From positions 248,001-312,000 of the forward strand of contig NZ_WTKP01000004.1 in the NCBI RefSeq assembly GCF_009793355.1: DNA of 64,000 nucleotides. The letters are read 5' to 3'. The DNA is from Vreelandella zhuhanensis (GTDB lineage Bacteria > Pseudomonadota > Gammaproteobacteria > Pseudomonadales > Halomonadaceae). Position 1 is the first letter of the stretch. Every line of letters begins with the position of its first letter. Positions 9,630 through 17,373 of this stretch are shown here, in pieces. The translations under genes and the position numbers were made by a program. The notes beneath the pieces were generated by a model, which made no database searches, was not told the origin of the DNA, and saw nothing but the letters and a program-made list of their open reading frames with translations.

Positions 9630-9650
9630 GCGGCCAATACTGCACCACTC

Positions 9651-9680
9651 AGCCCCGGGCTCGCACCCCGGGGCTTTTTT
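9651..9680 (+). terminator. Rho-independent terminator of glcB
   Basis: AGCCCCGGG (9651-9659) pairs with CCCGGGGCT (9667-9675), loop of seven bases, followed directly by a T run. It lies 22 bases after the glcB stop codon. Confidence 0.92.
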
Positions 9681-9747
9681 ATTTATGCTCCATTACGTTA
9701 ACGTTAACGGATGCTTACAACCGCACCATCATCCAAGGATAATTCCA

Positions 9748-10179
9748 ATGACCATGATGACTGTCGAGCAAATCGAGCACTTTCTGGACGAGGTCTTTCC
9801 CCAGCGAATGGGCAAGATCGAAAGTGTCGGTGATGACATGCATGCCAATATGCGCTTGGCAATTAACAACACACATCTGCGCCCAGGCTCACGGGTATCT
9901 GGACCCACCATGATGGGCTTGGCCGATGTTTGCCTGTACGTGGCCATTTTGGCGCAAATCGGTCCTGTCGCCATGGCGGTGACCACCGACCTTAATTGCC
10001 ATTTTCTGCGGGCAGCGCCGGGGGATCGTGACATGATCGCCAAGGCTAAAGTGATCAAGCTCGGCCGCCGCTTGGCGGTGGGCGAAGTTCAGCTGTTTTG
10101 CGCGGATGATGATCGTCCGGTCGCTCACATCACCGCCACCTATGCCCTGCCGGAAAGCGAGCTAGCGATTACTCGTTAA
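9748..10179 (+). CDS. PaaI-family hotdog thioesterase
   Basis: 143 residues forming a single hotdog domain of the PaaI/YbdB thioesterase group, expected to hydrolyse acyl-CoA thioesters. The GPTMMGLADVCLYVA segment (about 50-64) is where the family keeps its active-site aspartate or glutamate on the central helix, here Asp58. The start at 9748 is preceded by AAGGA at eight bases; upstream in-frame codons lack a ribosome site. It overlaps the convergent DUF423 gene by 18 bases. The natural substrate is unknown. Confidence 0.83.
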   Translation: MTMMTVEQIEHFLDEVFPQRMGKIESVGDDMHANMRLAINNTHLRPGSRVSGPTMMGLADVCLYVAILAQIGPVAMAVTTDLNCHFLRAAPGDRDMIAKAKVIKLGRRLAVGEVQLFCADDDRPVAHITATYALPESELAITR

Positions 10180-10539
10180 CGCAACAAACACCAGACAAAG
10201 CCAGCCGGCGATCAACAACGCCCCACCGAACGGGGTTATCAGGCCAAGGCTCCACTCCCCCAGCGCCATGGCATAAAGCGACCCGGAGAAAGCCAGTATT
10301 CCCAGTGTCCATAGCCCTAATACCCATCGCTGGCCCGCCAGAGGCATGGACGCACGCCAAGCCAACACCGCAAGCATCGCCAGGGTATGCCAAGCCTGAT
10401 AGCGCACACCGGTTTCAAACACCCCCACCATGACGGCACTGACACGTGACGCCAACCCATGGGTCGCATAAGCGCCGGCGACCACCATGACCGCTCCGGA
10501 AAGCGCCACGCCCACCCACCATGCCTTGTCACGCATCAT
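10162..10539 (-). CDS. DUF423 membrane protein (YgdD-like)
   Basis: 125 residues with four hydrophobic segments, including GAYATHGL near residue 27 and the TPFGGALLIAGW segment near residue 103, which are hallmarks of DUF423 inner-membrane proteins. Function is unknown for the family. The start is the first of two adjacent ATG codons, with AGGAG five bases upstream. It converges on the thioesterase gene and faces away from thiS. Confidence 0.85.
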   Translation of the reverse strand: MMRDKAWWVGVALSGAVMVVAGAYATHGLASRVSAVMVGVFETGVRYQAWHTLAMLAVLAWRASMPLAGQRWVLGLWTLGILAFSGSLYAMALGEWSLGLITPFGGALLIAGWLCLVFVALTSNR

Positions 10540-10601
10540 TGCCTCTCCTGTTGGCATTGTCTTATTACCCTTTCGCCATACCTTGGTCTTGTCTGAACCG
10601 C

Positions 10602-10607
10602 TATAAT
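10602..10607 (+). promoter_or_regulatory. Perfect -10 element for the thiS operon
   Basis: TATAAT lies 33 bases before the thiS start in the DUF423-thiS gap. No good -35 box is found at the usual spacing, so I report only the -10 element. No TPP riboswitch is recognisable in the short leader. Confidence 0.5.
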
Positions 10608-10639
10608 AGGAGCGTTTTCATTTCATTTGCGAGGATGCC

Positions 10640-10840
10640 ATGCAGATTCAACTCAACGGCGAACCTCATGCAGTCGACAGCGCCACCACGGCGGCAGATC
10701 TGGTCGAGACGCTCGGGTTGACCGGTCGCCGTATCGCCGTGGAGATCAACGAGCAGATCGTGCCACGCAGTCAGCTGGCCGAAACGCGTCTTTGCGATGG
10801 TGACCAAGTAGAAATCGTCCATGCCATCGGCGGTGGTTAA
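10640..10840 (+). CDS. thiS: Sulfur carrier protein ThiS
   Basis: 66 residues ending in the Gly-Gly tail (HAIGGG) that is adenylated and thiocarboxylated to carry sulfur for the thiazole ring of thiamine. The beta-grasp fold pattern (MQIQLNGE, DGDQVEIVHAIGGG) is clear. GAGGA sits five bases before the ATG. It is followed after 30 bases by thiG, its partner, so they are probably co-transcribed. Confidence 0.95.
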   Translation: MQIQLNGEPHAVDSATTAADLVETLGLTGRRIAVEINEQIVPRSQLAETRLCDGDQVEIVHAIGGG

Positions 10841-10870
10841 GCTACCGGCTTTATCTTGAGGAAACGTTCA

Positions 10871-11668
10871 ATGACACAACAGTTCAACGACAGCCCACTG
10901 ACACTGGCCGGCCAAACCTTTCATTCACGGCTGCTGGTGGGCACCGGCAAATACAAGGACATGCAGGAAACCGGCGAAGCGATTGCCGCCAGCGGCGCTG
11001 AAATCGTCACCTTTGCCGTGCGCCGCACCAACCTGGGGCAAGATGCCGAGGGGCCTAACCTGTTGGATGTGGTGCCGCCCAGCCGCTATACCCTGCTGCC
11101 CAACACTGCCGGATGCTACACCGCCAAGGATGCGGTACGCACCTGCCGCCTGGCGCGCGAACTGCTCGATGGCCATAAATTGGTCAAGCTGGAAGTGCTG
11201 GGTGATGAAACCACTCTTTACCCCAATGTCATGGAAACCCTGAAAGCCGCCGAAACCCTGCTGGCCGATGGTTTCGATGTCATGGTCTACACCAGCGACG
11301 ACCCCATTGTGGCGCGGGAACTGGAAGCCATGGGCTGCTGCGCTATCATGCCGCTGGGCTCGTTGATCGGCTCCGGTCACGGCATCCAGAACCCGCATAA
11401 CCTGCGCTTGATTGTAGAACAGAGCCGCGTGCCGGTGCTGGTGGATGCGGGTATCGGTACCGCTTCAGATGCTGCCATGGCCATGGAAATGGGCTGCGAC
11501 GGGGTTCTGCTCAATAGCGCCATCGCCCATGCGCGTGAGCCGCTACGTATGGCCCGCGCCATGCAGCTGGCGGTACAGGCCGGACGCGACGCCTTTCTCT
11601 CCGGGCGGATGCCGCGCCGCCAGAGTGCCGAACCCTCTTCTCCCTTTGCCGGTCGTATCAACGGCTGA
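10871..11668 (+). CDS. thiG: Thiazole synthase ThiG
   Basis: 265 residues, normal for the family. ThiG joins 1-deoxyxylulose 5-phosphate, the ThiS thiocarboxylate and dehydroglycine to form the thiazole phosphate. Lys106 in [10 protein letters not shown] is the Schiff-base lysine, and the phosphate-binding loops [11 protein letters not shown] and [12 protein letters not shown] are intact. I start at the ATG at 10871 with GAGG upstream. It lies between thiS and trmB, an order common in Pseudomonas-like bacteria. Confidence 0.96.
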   Translation: MTQQFNDSPLTLAGQTFHSRLLVGTGKYKDMQETGEAIAASGAEIVTFAVRRTNLGQDAEGPNLLDVVPPSRYTLLPNTAGCYTAKDAVRTCRLARELLDGHKLVKLEVLGDETTLYPNVMETLKAAETLLADGFDVMVYTSDDPIVARELEAMGCCAIMPLGSLIGSGHGIQNPHNLRLIVEQSRVPVLVDAGIGTASDAAMAMEMGCDGVLLNSAIAHAREPLRMARAMQLAVQAGRDAFLSGRMPRRQSAEPSSPFAGRING

Positions 11669-11695
11669 ACCCTACTCCACGCTATCCGAGAACTC

Positions 11696-12460
11696 ATGAC
11701 AGAACCACACGACAACGTTGGTAACGAAGAAGCTGCTGCAAAAGATAGCGGCGGCCCGGAAAACTCGGATGCCCCGCTGCATCGGCGGGGCATCAAAAGC
11801 TACGTGATCCGTGGCGGGCGCATGACCCAAGCCCAAACCCGTGGGCTCGAGGCTATCTGGCCACGCCTGGGCCTCAGCCTTGCCGACGGCCTCCAAGACC
11901 TTGATGCCCTGTTCGGGCGCCGGGCGTCACGTGTAGTGGAAATCGGCTTCGGCATGGGCAATTCGCTGATCGAGCAGGCCGAAAGCCACCCTGACACCGA
12001 TTTCATCGGTATCGAGGTACATGCCCCAGGCGTGGGCAAGTTGCTCGATGAAGCCGACAAGCGCGGTCTGACCAATCTGCGCATTTATCGCGAAGACGCC
12101 TTGGCGGTGCTTGAGCAGTGCCTGCCGGAAGGTTCGATCGATACATTGCAGCTGTTCTTCCCCGACCCCTGGCCGAAGAAGAAGCATCACAAGCGGCGTA
12201 TCGTGCAACCGGCCTTCGTCGAGTTGATTCGGACGCGTTTGAAGCCCGGCGGTAACTTTCATCTGGCCACCGATTGGGAAGCCTATGCCCAGTGGATGGC
12301 GGAGCTCATGGACGCTGCCCCCGGCTTCACCAATACCGCCGAAGCATCGAGCGCCCCTTATGTGCCGCGCCCTGCCTTTCGTCCTCTCACCAAGTTCGAA
12401 GCGCGCGGTGAACGCCTGGGGCACGGTGTATGGGACCTGATCTACCAGCGTACCGACTGA
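11696..12460 (+). CDS. trmB: tRNA (guanine-46-N7)-methyltransferase TrmB
   Basis: 254 residues; methylates G46 in the tRNA variable loop using S-adenosylmethionine. The SAM-binding motif GFGMGNSL lies near residue 83, and the family signature FFPDPWPKKKHHKRRI near residue 156. The first 40 or so residues are a hydrophilic extension compared with E. coli TrmB (239). The Shine-Dalgarno is weak. It probably shares a transcript with thiSG, since only 27 bases separate it from thiG. Confidence 0.95.
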   Translation: MTEPHDNVGNEEAAAKDSGGPENSDAPLHRRGIKSYVIRGGRMTQAQTRGLEAIWPRLGLSLADGLQDLDALFGRRASRVVEIGFGMGNSLIEQAESHPDTDFIGIEVHAPGVGKLLDEADKRGLTNLRIYREDALAVLEQCLPEGSIDTLQLFFPDPWPKKKHHKRRIVQPAFVELIRTRLKPGGNFHLATDWEAYAQWMAELMDAAPGFTNTAEASSAPYVPRPAFRPLTKFEARGERLGHGVWDLIYQRTD

Positions 12461-12515
12461 AAACGGCGCTTCTGTCAGCCTCGAGTGCTGCAATCACTCC
12501 ATGAATCCAGGTTTA

Positions 12516-13895
12516 TCAGCACTCGATGGTATTGACCGCCAAGCCGCCACGCGACGTTTCCTTGTACTTATCCTGCATGTCGGCACCGGTATCGCGCATG
12601 GTGCGAATCACCTTGTCGAGCGAGATGAAGTGCTCGCCATCGCCCCGCAAGGCCATCTGAGCGGCATTGATCGCTTTCACCGACGCGATGGCATTGCGCT
12701 CGATACAGGGGATCTGAACCAGCCCTCCCACCGGATCGCAGGTCAGCCCCAGGTTATGCTCGAGACCGATCTCGGCGGCATTCTCGACCTGACCCACACT
12801 ACCCCCAAGCACCTCGGCAAGCCCGGCGGCGGCCATGGCGCAAGCCGAACCGACCTCTCCCTGACACCCCACCTCGGCTCCCGAAATCGACGCATTCTTC
12901 TTGCACAGGATACCCACGGCGCCGGCAGCCATCAGGAAATCCACCACATCTTCCTCTCGAGCATTGCCATGAAATTTCATGTAATAGTGCAAGACTGCCG
13001 GGATAATGCCTGCCGCCCCATTGGTAGGGGCGGTAACCATACGCCCCCCGGCGGCATTCTCCTCGTTTACCGCCAGCGCAAAGACATTGACCCAGTCCAT
13101 GGCCGAGAACGTCGAGGCAAAGACGCTGGTATCTTCCTCCATGACCAGCAAACGACGATGCAATGATGCTGCCCGGCGTTTCACATTGAGTCCGCCGGGC
13201 AGAACACCGTCATGCTGAAGGCCGGTTTCCACGCAAGCCTGCATGGCTTCCCAGATTTTCCGAAGCCCGGCACGAACATCGGCTTCGCTGCGCCAGGCCA
13301 TTTCGTTGGCCATCATCAATTGGCTGATACGCAGACCATGCTGGCGACAAAGCCTCATCAATTCAGCCGCCGAATTGAAGTCATAAGGCAGGGGCGTGGT
13401 ATCACTATCAAGCTCACCGGTACTGGCCTGCGCCTCATCGATGACGAAGCCACCACCCACCGAATAATAGGTGTTGCGGTACAGTTCGCCATCCCAGCTG
13501 TAGGCGATCAAGCGCATGGCATTAGGGTGATGCGGCAGGCTCTCTTCGTGCAATTGCATATCCCGGCGCCAGTCAAAGGGAACCGCCAGGTGGCCATCGA
13601 GTTGCAAGGTTCGGGTGGTTTGTAACGTCTCGATGACGGGCGTGATCATCGCCGGGTCGATACGGTCGGGGCGCTCTCCCATCAACCCCATGATCACGGC
13701 CTGGTCGGTACCATGGCCAAGGCCCGTGGCGGAGAGCGAACCAAACAGCTGTACCTCTATTCTTGTCACACGCATCAGCAGGTTGGCGTTGCGCAGTGCT
13801 GCCACGAAGTCGTAAGCAGCGCGCATCGGGCCTACCGTATGCGAACTCGACGGTCCAACGCCGACCTTGAACAGATCGAATACACTAATGGACAT
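12516..13895 (-). CDS. sdaA: L-serine ammonia-lyase, single-chain iron-sulfur type
   Basis: 459 residues; deaminates L-serine to pyruvate with a [4Fe-4S] cluster. N-terminal beta domain with [11 protein letters not shown] at 13-23, then the alpha domain with cluster ligands Cys344, Cys386 and Cys397. The last residue is Cys459; in the Legionella enzyme the C-terminal cysteine folds into the active site as the fourth ligand (tail-in-mouth), and that feature is conserved here. GGAG precedes the ATG by eight bases. The gene is transcribed away from a LysR regulator, which probably controls it. Confidence 0.95.
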   Translation of the reverse strand: MSISVFDLFKVGVGPSSSHTVGPMRAAYDFVAALRNANLLMRVTRIEVQLFGSLSATGLGHGTDQAVIMGLMGERPDRIDPAMITPVIETLQTTRTLQLDGHLAVPFDWRRDMQLHEESLPHHPNAMRLIAYSWDGELYRNTYYSVGGGFVIDEAQASTGELDSDTTPLPYDFNSAAELMRLCRQHGLRISQLMMANEMAWRSEADVRAGLRKIWEAMQACVETGLQHDGVLPGGLNVKRRAASLHRRLLVMEEDTSVFASTFSAMDWVNVFALAVNEENAAGGRMVTAPTNGAAGIIPAVLHYYMKFHGNAREEDVVDFLMAAGAVGILCKKNASISGAEVGCQGEVGSACAMAAAGLAEVLGGSVGQVENAAEIGLEHNLGLTCDPVGGLVQIPCIERNAIASVKAINAAQMALRGDGEHFISLDKVIRTMRDTGADMQDKYKETSRGGLAVNTIEC

Positions 13896-13995
13896 CTCGT
13901 TTGCTCCAAGACGACATCGAGCGTCGTCATCAATTCTATTTGTCTGCCATGCATGAGCTCGCCTAAATCGTAAGGAGGCATATCAAGATGGTCAG

Positions 13996-14046
13996 GTGCC
14001 TAAAATAGGCGTTGACGCTATATTCAACGCACGTTGCACTAGGCAC
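13996..14046. promoter_or_regulatory. Nested dyads in the sdaA-lysR promoter region
   Basis: An inner perfect dyad GCGTTGA (14009-14015) / TCAACGC (14024-14030) has an eight-base spacer, and an outer pair GTGCCT (13996-14001) / AGGCAC (14041-14046) brackets it. LysR regulators usually bind such T-rich dyads between divergent genes. It is the best operator candidate for the neighbouring LysR protein acting on sdaA and on its own gene. Confidence 0.6.
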
Positions 14047-14086
14047 AATCGATAATATCTTTTCCACGCTTTAGCAGAACTCAACC

Positions 14087-15043
14087 ATGAACCGTCATCT
14101 CAACGCTCAGACTCACGCCTGGCTAAAGGTTTTCGCGGTCAGCGCCAGGCACCTGTCCTTCACGCGCGCCGCCGAGGAATTGAATGTCACCACTGGTGCC
14201 ATCAGTCAACAGATCAAGCAATTGGAGGAACGGCTAGGCTTCAAGTTGTTCCGACGTCGCCCGCGCCAACTTGAGCTGACCGAAGAAGGCAGCCGTTTGG
14301 CCGCCGTGGTAGATGAGGCCTATCAAGCAGTGGAGCTCGAGGTGAAACGGCTGCGCTCCGGGGTGATGAGCGGCATCATTCGGCTGCGTAGCGTGCCCTC
14401 TTTTCTAGCCCGCTGGCTGATGCCGCGCTTGCCACGCCTACAGGCACGCTTTCCCGATATCGAACTGCACCTGCTCGCCGAAGACAGCACCATCTCGCTG
14501 CGCGACGCCGACTTTGACTTGGCTATCGACCTCAACAATGGTCAGATTCCAGGGTTCTCGATCACGCCGTTAATGGAGGAATACATCTTCCCTGTCTGCT
14601 CGCCTGCACTGTTACGCCACCACCCACCGTTGCGCCGTCCCGAGGACCTGGCCGAGTATCCCTTGCTGCATGACGTCACGGCCTGGCGCGGCAGCCATGA
14701 CTACGCCGAATGGGAGTATTACTTGAAAGCCATCGGTGCTCCTCATGTCAACGTCCAACGCGGTTACACCTTCAACCGCAACCAGCTGACCATTGGCGCG
14801 GCGACCGCCGGCATGGGAGTGGCCATCGCTCGTCAGACGCTGATCAGCGGCGAGCTGGAAAGCGGCACCTTGGTTGCGCCTTTCTCCGAACGGGTCGCCA
14901 CCGGCATGCATTACGGCATCGTGAGTAGCCCGGGCGCTCTTGACGACCCCCGGGTTCTGGCGGTGCATGACTGGATCGTCAATGAGGCGCGCAGCACTAT
15001 CCACCGAACCGAGGGTGGGCACCTGCCTTGGGGCATTGCATAA
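14087..15043 (+). CDS. LysR-family transcriptional regulator (GcvA/DsdC-like)
   Basis: 318 residues with the winged helix-turn-helix at about 10-70 (ARHLSFTRAAEELNVT, then ISQQIKQLEERLG), a linker helix and a periplasmic-binding-type effector domain. The subgroup resembles GcvA and DsdC, activators that respond to glycine, purines or D-serine. It is divergent from sdaA with a 191-base gap containing nested dyads, so I infer control of serine breakdown. Its 3-prime end reaches the terminator of a putative antisense-oriented small RNA. Confidence 0.88.
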   Translation: MNRHLNAQTHAWLKVFAVSARHLSFTRAAEELNVTTGAISQQIKQLEERLGFKLFRRRPRQLELTEEGSRLAAVVDEAYQAVELEVKRLRSGVMSGIIRLRSVPSFLARWLMPRLPRLQARFPDIELHLLAEDSTISLRDADFDLAIDLNNGQIPGFSITPLMEEYIFPVCSPALLRHHPPLRRPEDLAEYPLLHDVTAWRGSHDYAEWEYYLKAIGAPHVNVQRGYTFNRNQLTIGAATAGMGVAIARQTLISGELESGTLVAPFSERVATGMHYGIVSSPGALDDPRVLAVHDWIVNEARSTIHRTEGGHLPWGIA

Positions 15044-15160
15044 AAAAGAAAGCCGCCCTGCAGGAGGACGGCAAAAGACCGTGACTAGCAATGAGAGGGA
15101 GAAACCATGACAGAAACTGGCAAGTTCCATCCTGGTCGTGTGGCGCCTCACCAACGCCAC
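15042..15160 (-). ncRNA. Candidate Fur-regulated small RNA (about 119 nt)
   Basis: Reading the minus strand from about 15160: a 5-prime hairpin GTGGCG / CGCCAC with a nine-base loop, then an unpaired stretch with a C/U-rich block (TTTCTCCCTCTCATTGCT) that could pair with ribosome-binding sites, and an end hairpin GCCGTCC (15072-15066) / GGGCGGC (15058-15052) followed by TTTCTTTTTT, a good intrinsic terminator. A promoter and Fur-like boxes lie at the right distance upstream. Size, layout and control resemble RyhB and PrrF iron-sparing RNAs, but primary sequence identity with them is not established. The plus strand also holds a 26-codon ORF here (15107-15187). Confidence 0.6.
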
Positions 15161-15166
15161 ACCCAC

Positions 15167-15209
15167 ACTGTAATCATTCTCATTTAACGCGTCAACAATA
15201 ATGCGAATC
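15167..15209 (-). promoter_or_regulatory. Promoter with two Fur-like boxes for the candidate sRNA
   Basis: On the minus strand TTGACG (15195-15190) and TACAGT (15172-15167) are spaced by exactly 17 bases. A Fur-like box, TTAAATGAGAATGATTACA at 15187-15169, overlaps spacer and -10; it matches the 19-base consensus at 12 positions by eye. A second partial box, AATAATGCGAATC on the plus strand (15197-15209), lies just upstream of the -35. Iron-loaded Fur would block this promoter. Confidence 0.62.
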
Positions 15210-15227
15210 TTTTTTATTTAGATCTTC

Positions 15228-16145
15228 TCATCCTCCTGCCAGGCGTAGCCAGAGAGGCAACGTGATCATCGCTAAAAGCGTCTGGCCGGTAATCAAGGCG
15301 GCCATCATTTCGGCATCACCGCCCAACTGACGCGCCAGAATGTAGGCTGATGTGGCCGTAGGCAGAGCAGCGAACAGCAGGGCGACGTCCCGGCTGACCG
15401 TATCCAGCCCCAGTAGCGACGCCAGCACCAATACCATTAGCGGCATCAAGCCCAGCTTGATCATGTTGGAGGCAACGAGGCCGCGATCAAGACGCAACAG
15501 TGCCATCGGGCGCAGCGCCACGCCCACCGCCACCAACCCCAGCGGCAGTGCCGCGCGACCGACAAGCTCCACGGCACCACCGCTCCAGCCGGGCAAGCCC
15601 ACCCCGGAAAGATTCAGCGCAATACCTGCGATACAGGCCAGGATCAAAGGATTGCGCGCCAAAGCGGCAAAGCTCTTGCCCAGGCTGGAAGGCCCCAGCG
15701 TACCGGCAGCGATAAAGCTTCCAACACACAGCACATTGACCACCGGCACCATTAAAGCCACCGCGACCGCAGCAGTGGTGGCGCCCAAGCTGCCATGCAA
15801 GGCCGCCGCTCCGGCGACGCCCACATAGGTATTGAAGCGTACCGCCCCCTGAAACACCGAGGTGAAGGCCGGCGCCTCCAGCCCGAGCCAGTGACGCAGC
15901 CGCCACAGCAAGAAACTGCCTAGTAGAATGGCGCCCAACAGCACCAATGCCAGGCGGCCTACCGGCACCTGATCGACGTCGGCAGTGGCCAGGGTGGACA
16001 CCAACATGGCGGGGAACAACAGGAAATAGATCAAGCGTTCCATCTGCGGCCAGAAAGTGGCACTCGGCTGGCGCCAATGGCCCAGCAAGGCACCCAGTAG
16101 AATCAACAGGAAAAGTGGCCCCAGCGCACCCGCAACACTTCCCAT
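15228..16145 (-). CDS. AEC (auxin efflux carrier) family transporter
   Basis: 305 residues with about ten hydrophobic segments in two repeats, the layout of AEC/YfdV-type permeases of the inner membrane, some of which carry malonate, malate or other organic acids. The ATG at 16145 (GSVAGALGPL) is the likely start; AGGAGG lies ten bases upstream, a rather long gap. It ends 20 bases before the Fur-controlled promoter region. Substrate unknown. Confidence 0.82.
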   Translation of the reverse strand: MGSVAGALGPLFLLILLGALLGHWRQPSATFWPQMERLIYFLLFPAMLVSTLATADVDQVPVGRLALVLLGAILLGSFLLWRLRHWLGLEAPAFTSVFQGAVRFNTYVGVAGAAALHGSLGATTAAVAVALMVPVVNVLCVGSFIAAGTLGPSSLGKSFAALARNPLILACIAGIALNLSGVGLPGWSGGAVELVGRAALPLGLVAVGVALRPMALLRLDRGLVASNMIKLGLMPLMVLVLASLLGLDTVSRDVALLFAALPTATSAYILARQLGGDAEMMAALITGQTLLAMITLPLWLRLAGG

Positions 16146-16256
16146 TATGGTTATTCCTCCTCGTATTCTGCGACATCCCGGCACAGGGGCTTCACGCTAA
16201 ATGCTGCTAGTATGGAAAACACTTTCCGCCACACTTGCGTAGTCACTTATTCTGCC

Positions 16257-16763
16257 ATGAACACGACTCCGGAATCCGCCGGCTCTTCGCCAGGCTATCC
16301 CATTCTACGGCTGTTGACGTTACTCACCTGCCTGGCGCTTGCCGTCAGCGGCTGGTATTTACTCACGCACTGGCTACGTGACGATACCAACGTAACCTGG
16401 TTTCCTGCCCAGCCGGGGTGTAATTTGCATGAAGCGCCTTGCTCGGCGACGTTGGGTGAGCACGGTCGCATTTCTTTGGCCATTGATACGGAAGGCCATA
16501 TCGAGGCGCTGCAACGCCTGCCCTTGAACCTGCACCTGGAAGACATTCAAGTAAGCTCTGCCGAGGTGGATTTCGTGGGACGTGACATGGACATGGGCCT
16601 GCACCGTTTCCCGCTTGAAAACGCCGCGCCCAATCTGTTTTCAGGGGTCGGGCAAGTGGGTATATGCACTCAGGCAGTCATGCCTTGGCGTGCCCGTGTG
16701 ATTATCGATACCCCGCAGGGCAAGATGGGCAGTTGGTTCGATTTCGACGTAACCCGGAGTTAA
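16257..16763 (+). CDS. Membrane-anchored periplasmic protein paired with SCO1, unknown
   Basis: 168 residues: one membrane segment near residues 15-35 (LLTLLTCLALAVSGWYLL), then a periplasmic domain with three cysteines (residues 54, 61 and about 135). It ends two bases before the SCO1 gene, so both are surely co-translated or co-transcribed. The C-terminal pattern PWRARVIIDTPQGKMGSWF loosely recalls FixH-type proteins that help insert metals into respiratory oxidases. I infer a part in copper handling for cytochrome oxidase. An ATG at 16212 would add 15 residues; neither start has a good ribosome site. Confidence 0.65.
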   Translation: MNTTPESAGSSPGYPILRLLTLLTCLALAVSGWYLLTHWLRDDTNVTWFPAQPGCNLHEAPCSATLGEHGRISLAIDTEGHIEALQRLPLNLHLEDIQVSSAEVDFVGRDMDMGLHRFPLENAAPNLFSGVGQVGICTQAVMPWRARVIIDTPQGKMGSWFDFDVTRS

Positions 16764-16765
16764 CG

Positions 16766-17365
16766 ATGTCACGAAAAATACTCGGCCTGGGAATCGGCGC
16801 CGCCATGCTTGCATCGATAGCGTCCGGCGGCATTGCCTGGTACGACCACCAGCAATCTTCTTCCTCCAATGGAGACATCATCGGCGGGCCGGTAGAGCTG
16901 CCGTCCACTCAGGGTGATTTTTCACTGACCCAGCTGGCCGACGATCAGATCGCGGTACTCTCGTTCGGCTATACCTACTGCCCTGACGTCTGCCCCATGA
17001 ATCAGTCGGTCAAGCGTCAGGCATTACAGAAATTGAGTGCCGAGCAGCGTGAAAGAGTCGTGCCGGTGATGGTTTCCGTCGACCCTGAGCGCGATACACT
17101 GGAACGCCTGAAAGAGTACATGGGTTATTTCGGAGAGGAATTTATCGGAGTTACCGGCAGTCGGGCGCAGCTTGAAGAACTGGCCGAGCGCTACGGGGTG
17201 ATCTGGCGGCGGGTCGAGACGCCGGAGTCGTCAATGGAATACACCATCGACCACAGCGCCTCGTTATATCTGGTCAACCCTGAGGGCAAGCTTCTTCAGC
17301 GAGTGCTGTATTCGCCCACCCCCCACGCCCTGGTTTCAGCGCTTCAGGGCGTGCTGGAAGGTTGA
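16766..17365 (+). CDS. SCO1/SenC-family copper chaperone
   Basis: 199 residues with an N-terminal anchor (about 5-25) and a thioredoxin-like periplasmic domain. Copper ligands are intact: CPDVC (Cys72 and Cys76) and His163 in DHSASLYLV. Such proteins deliver copper to, or reduce, the CuA site of cytochrome c oxidase. GGAG precedes the ATG. No oxidase subunit is encoded nearby. Confidence 0.93.
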   Translation: MSRKILGLGIGAAMLASIASGGIAWYDHQQSSSSNGDIIGGPVELPSTQGDFSLTQLADDQIAVLSFGYTYCPDVCPMNQSVKRQALQKLSAEQRERVVPVMVSVDPERDTLERLKEYMGYFGEEFIGVTGSRAQLEELAERYGVIWRRVETPESSMEYTIDHSASLYLVNPEGKLLQRVLYSPTPHALVSALQGVLEG

Positions 17366-17373
17366 AGCAACGG

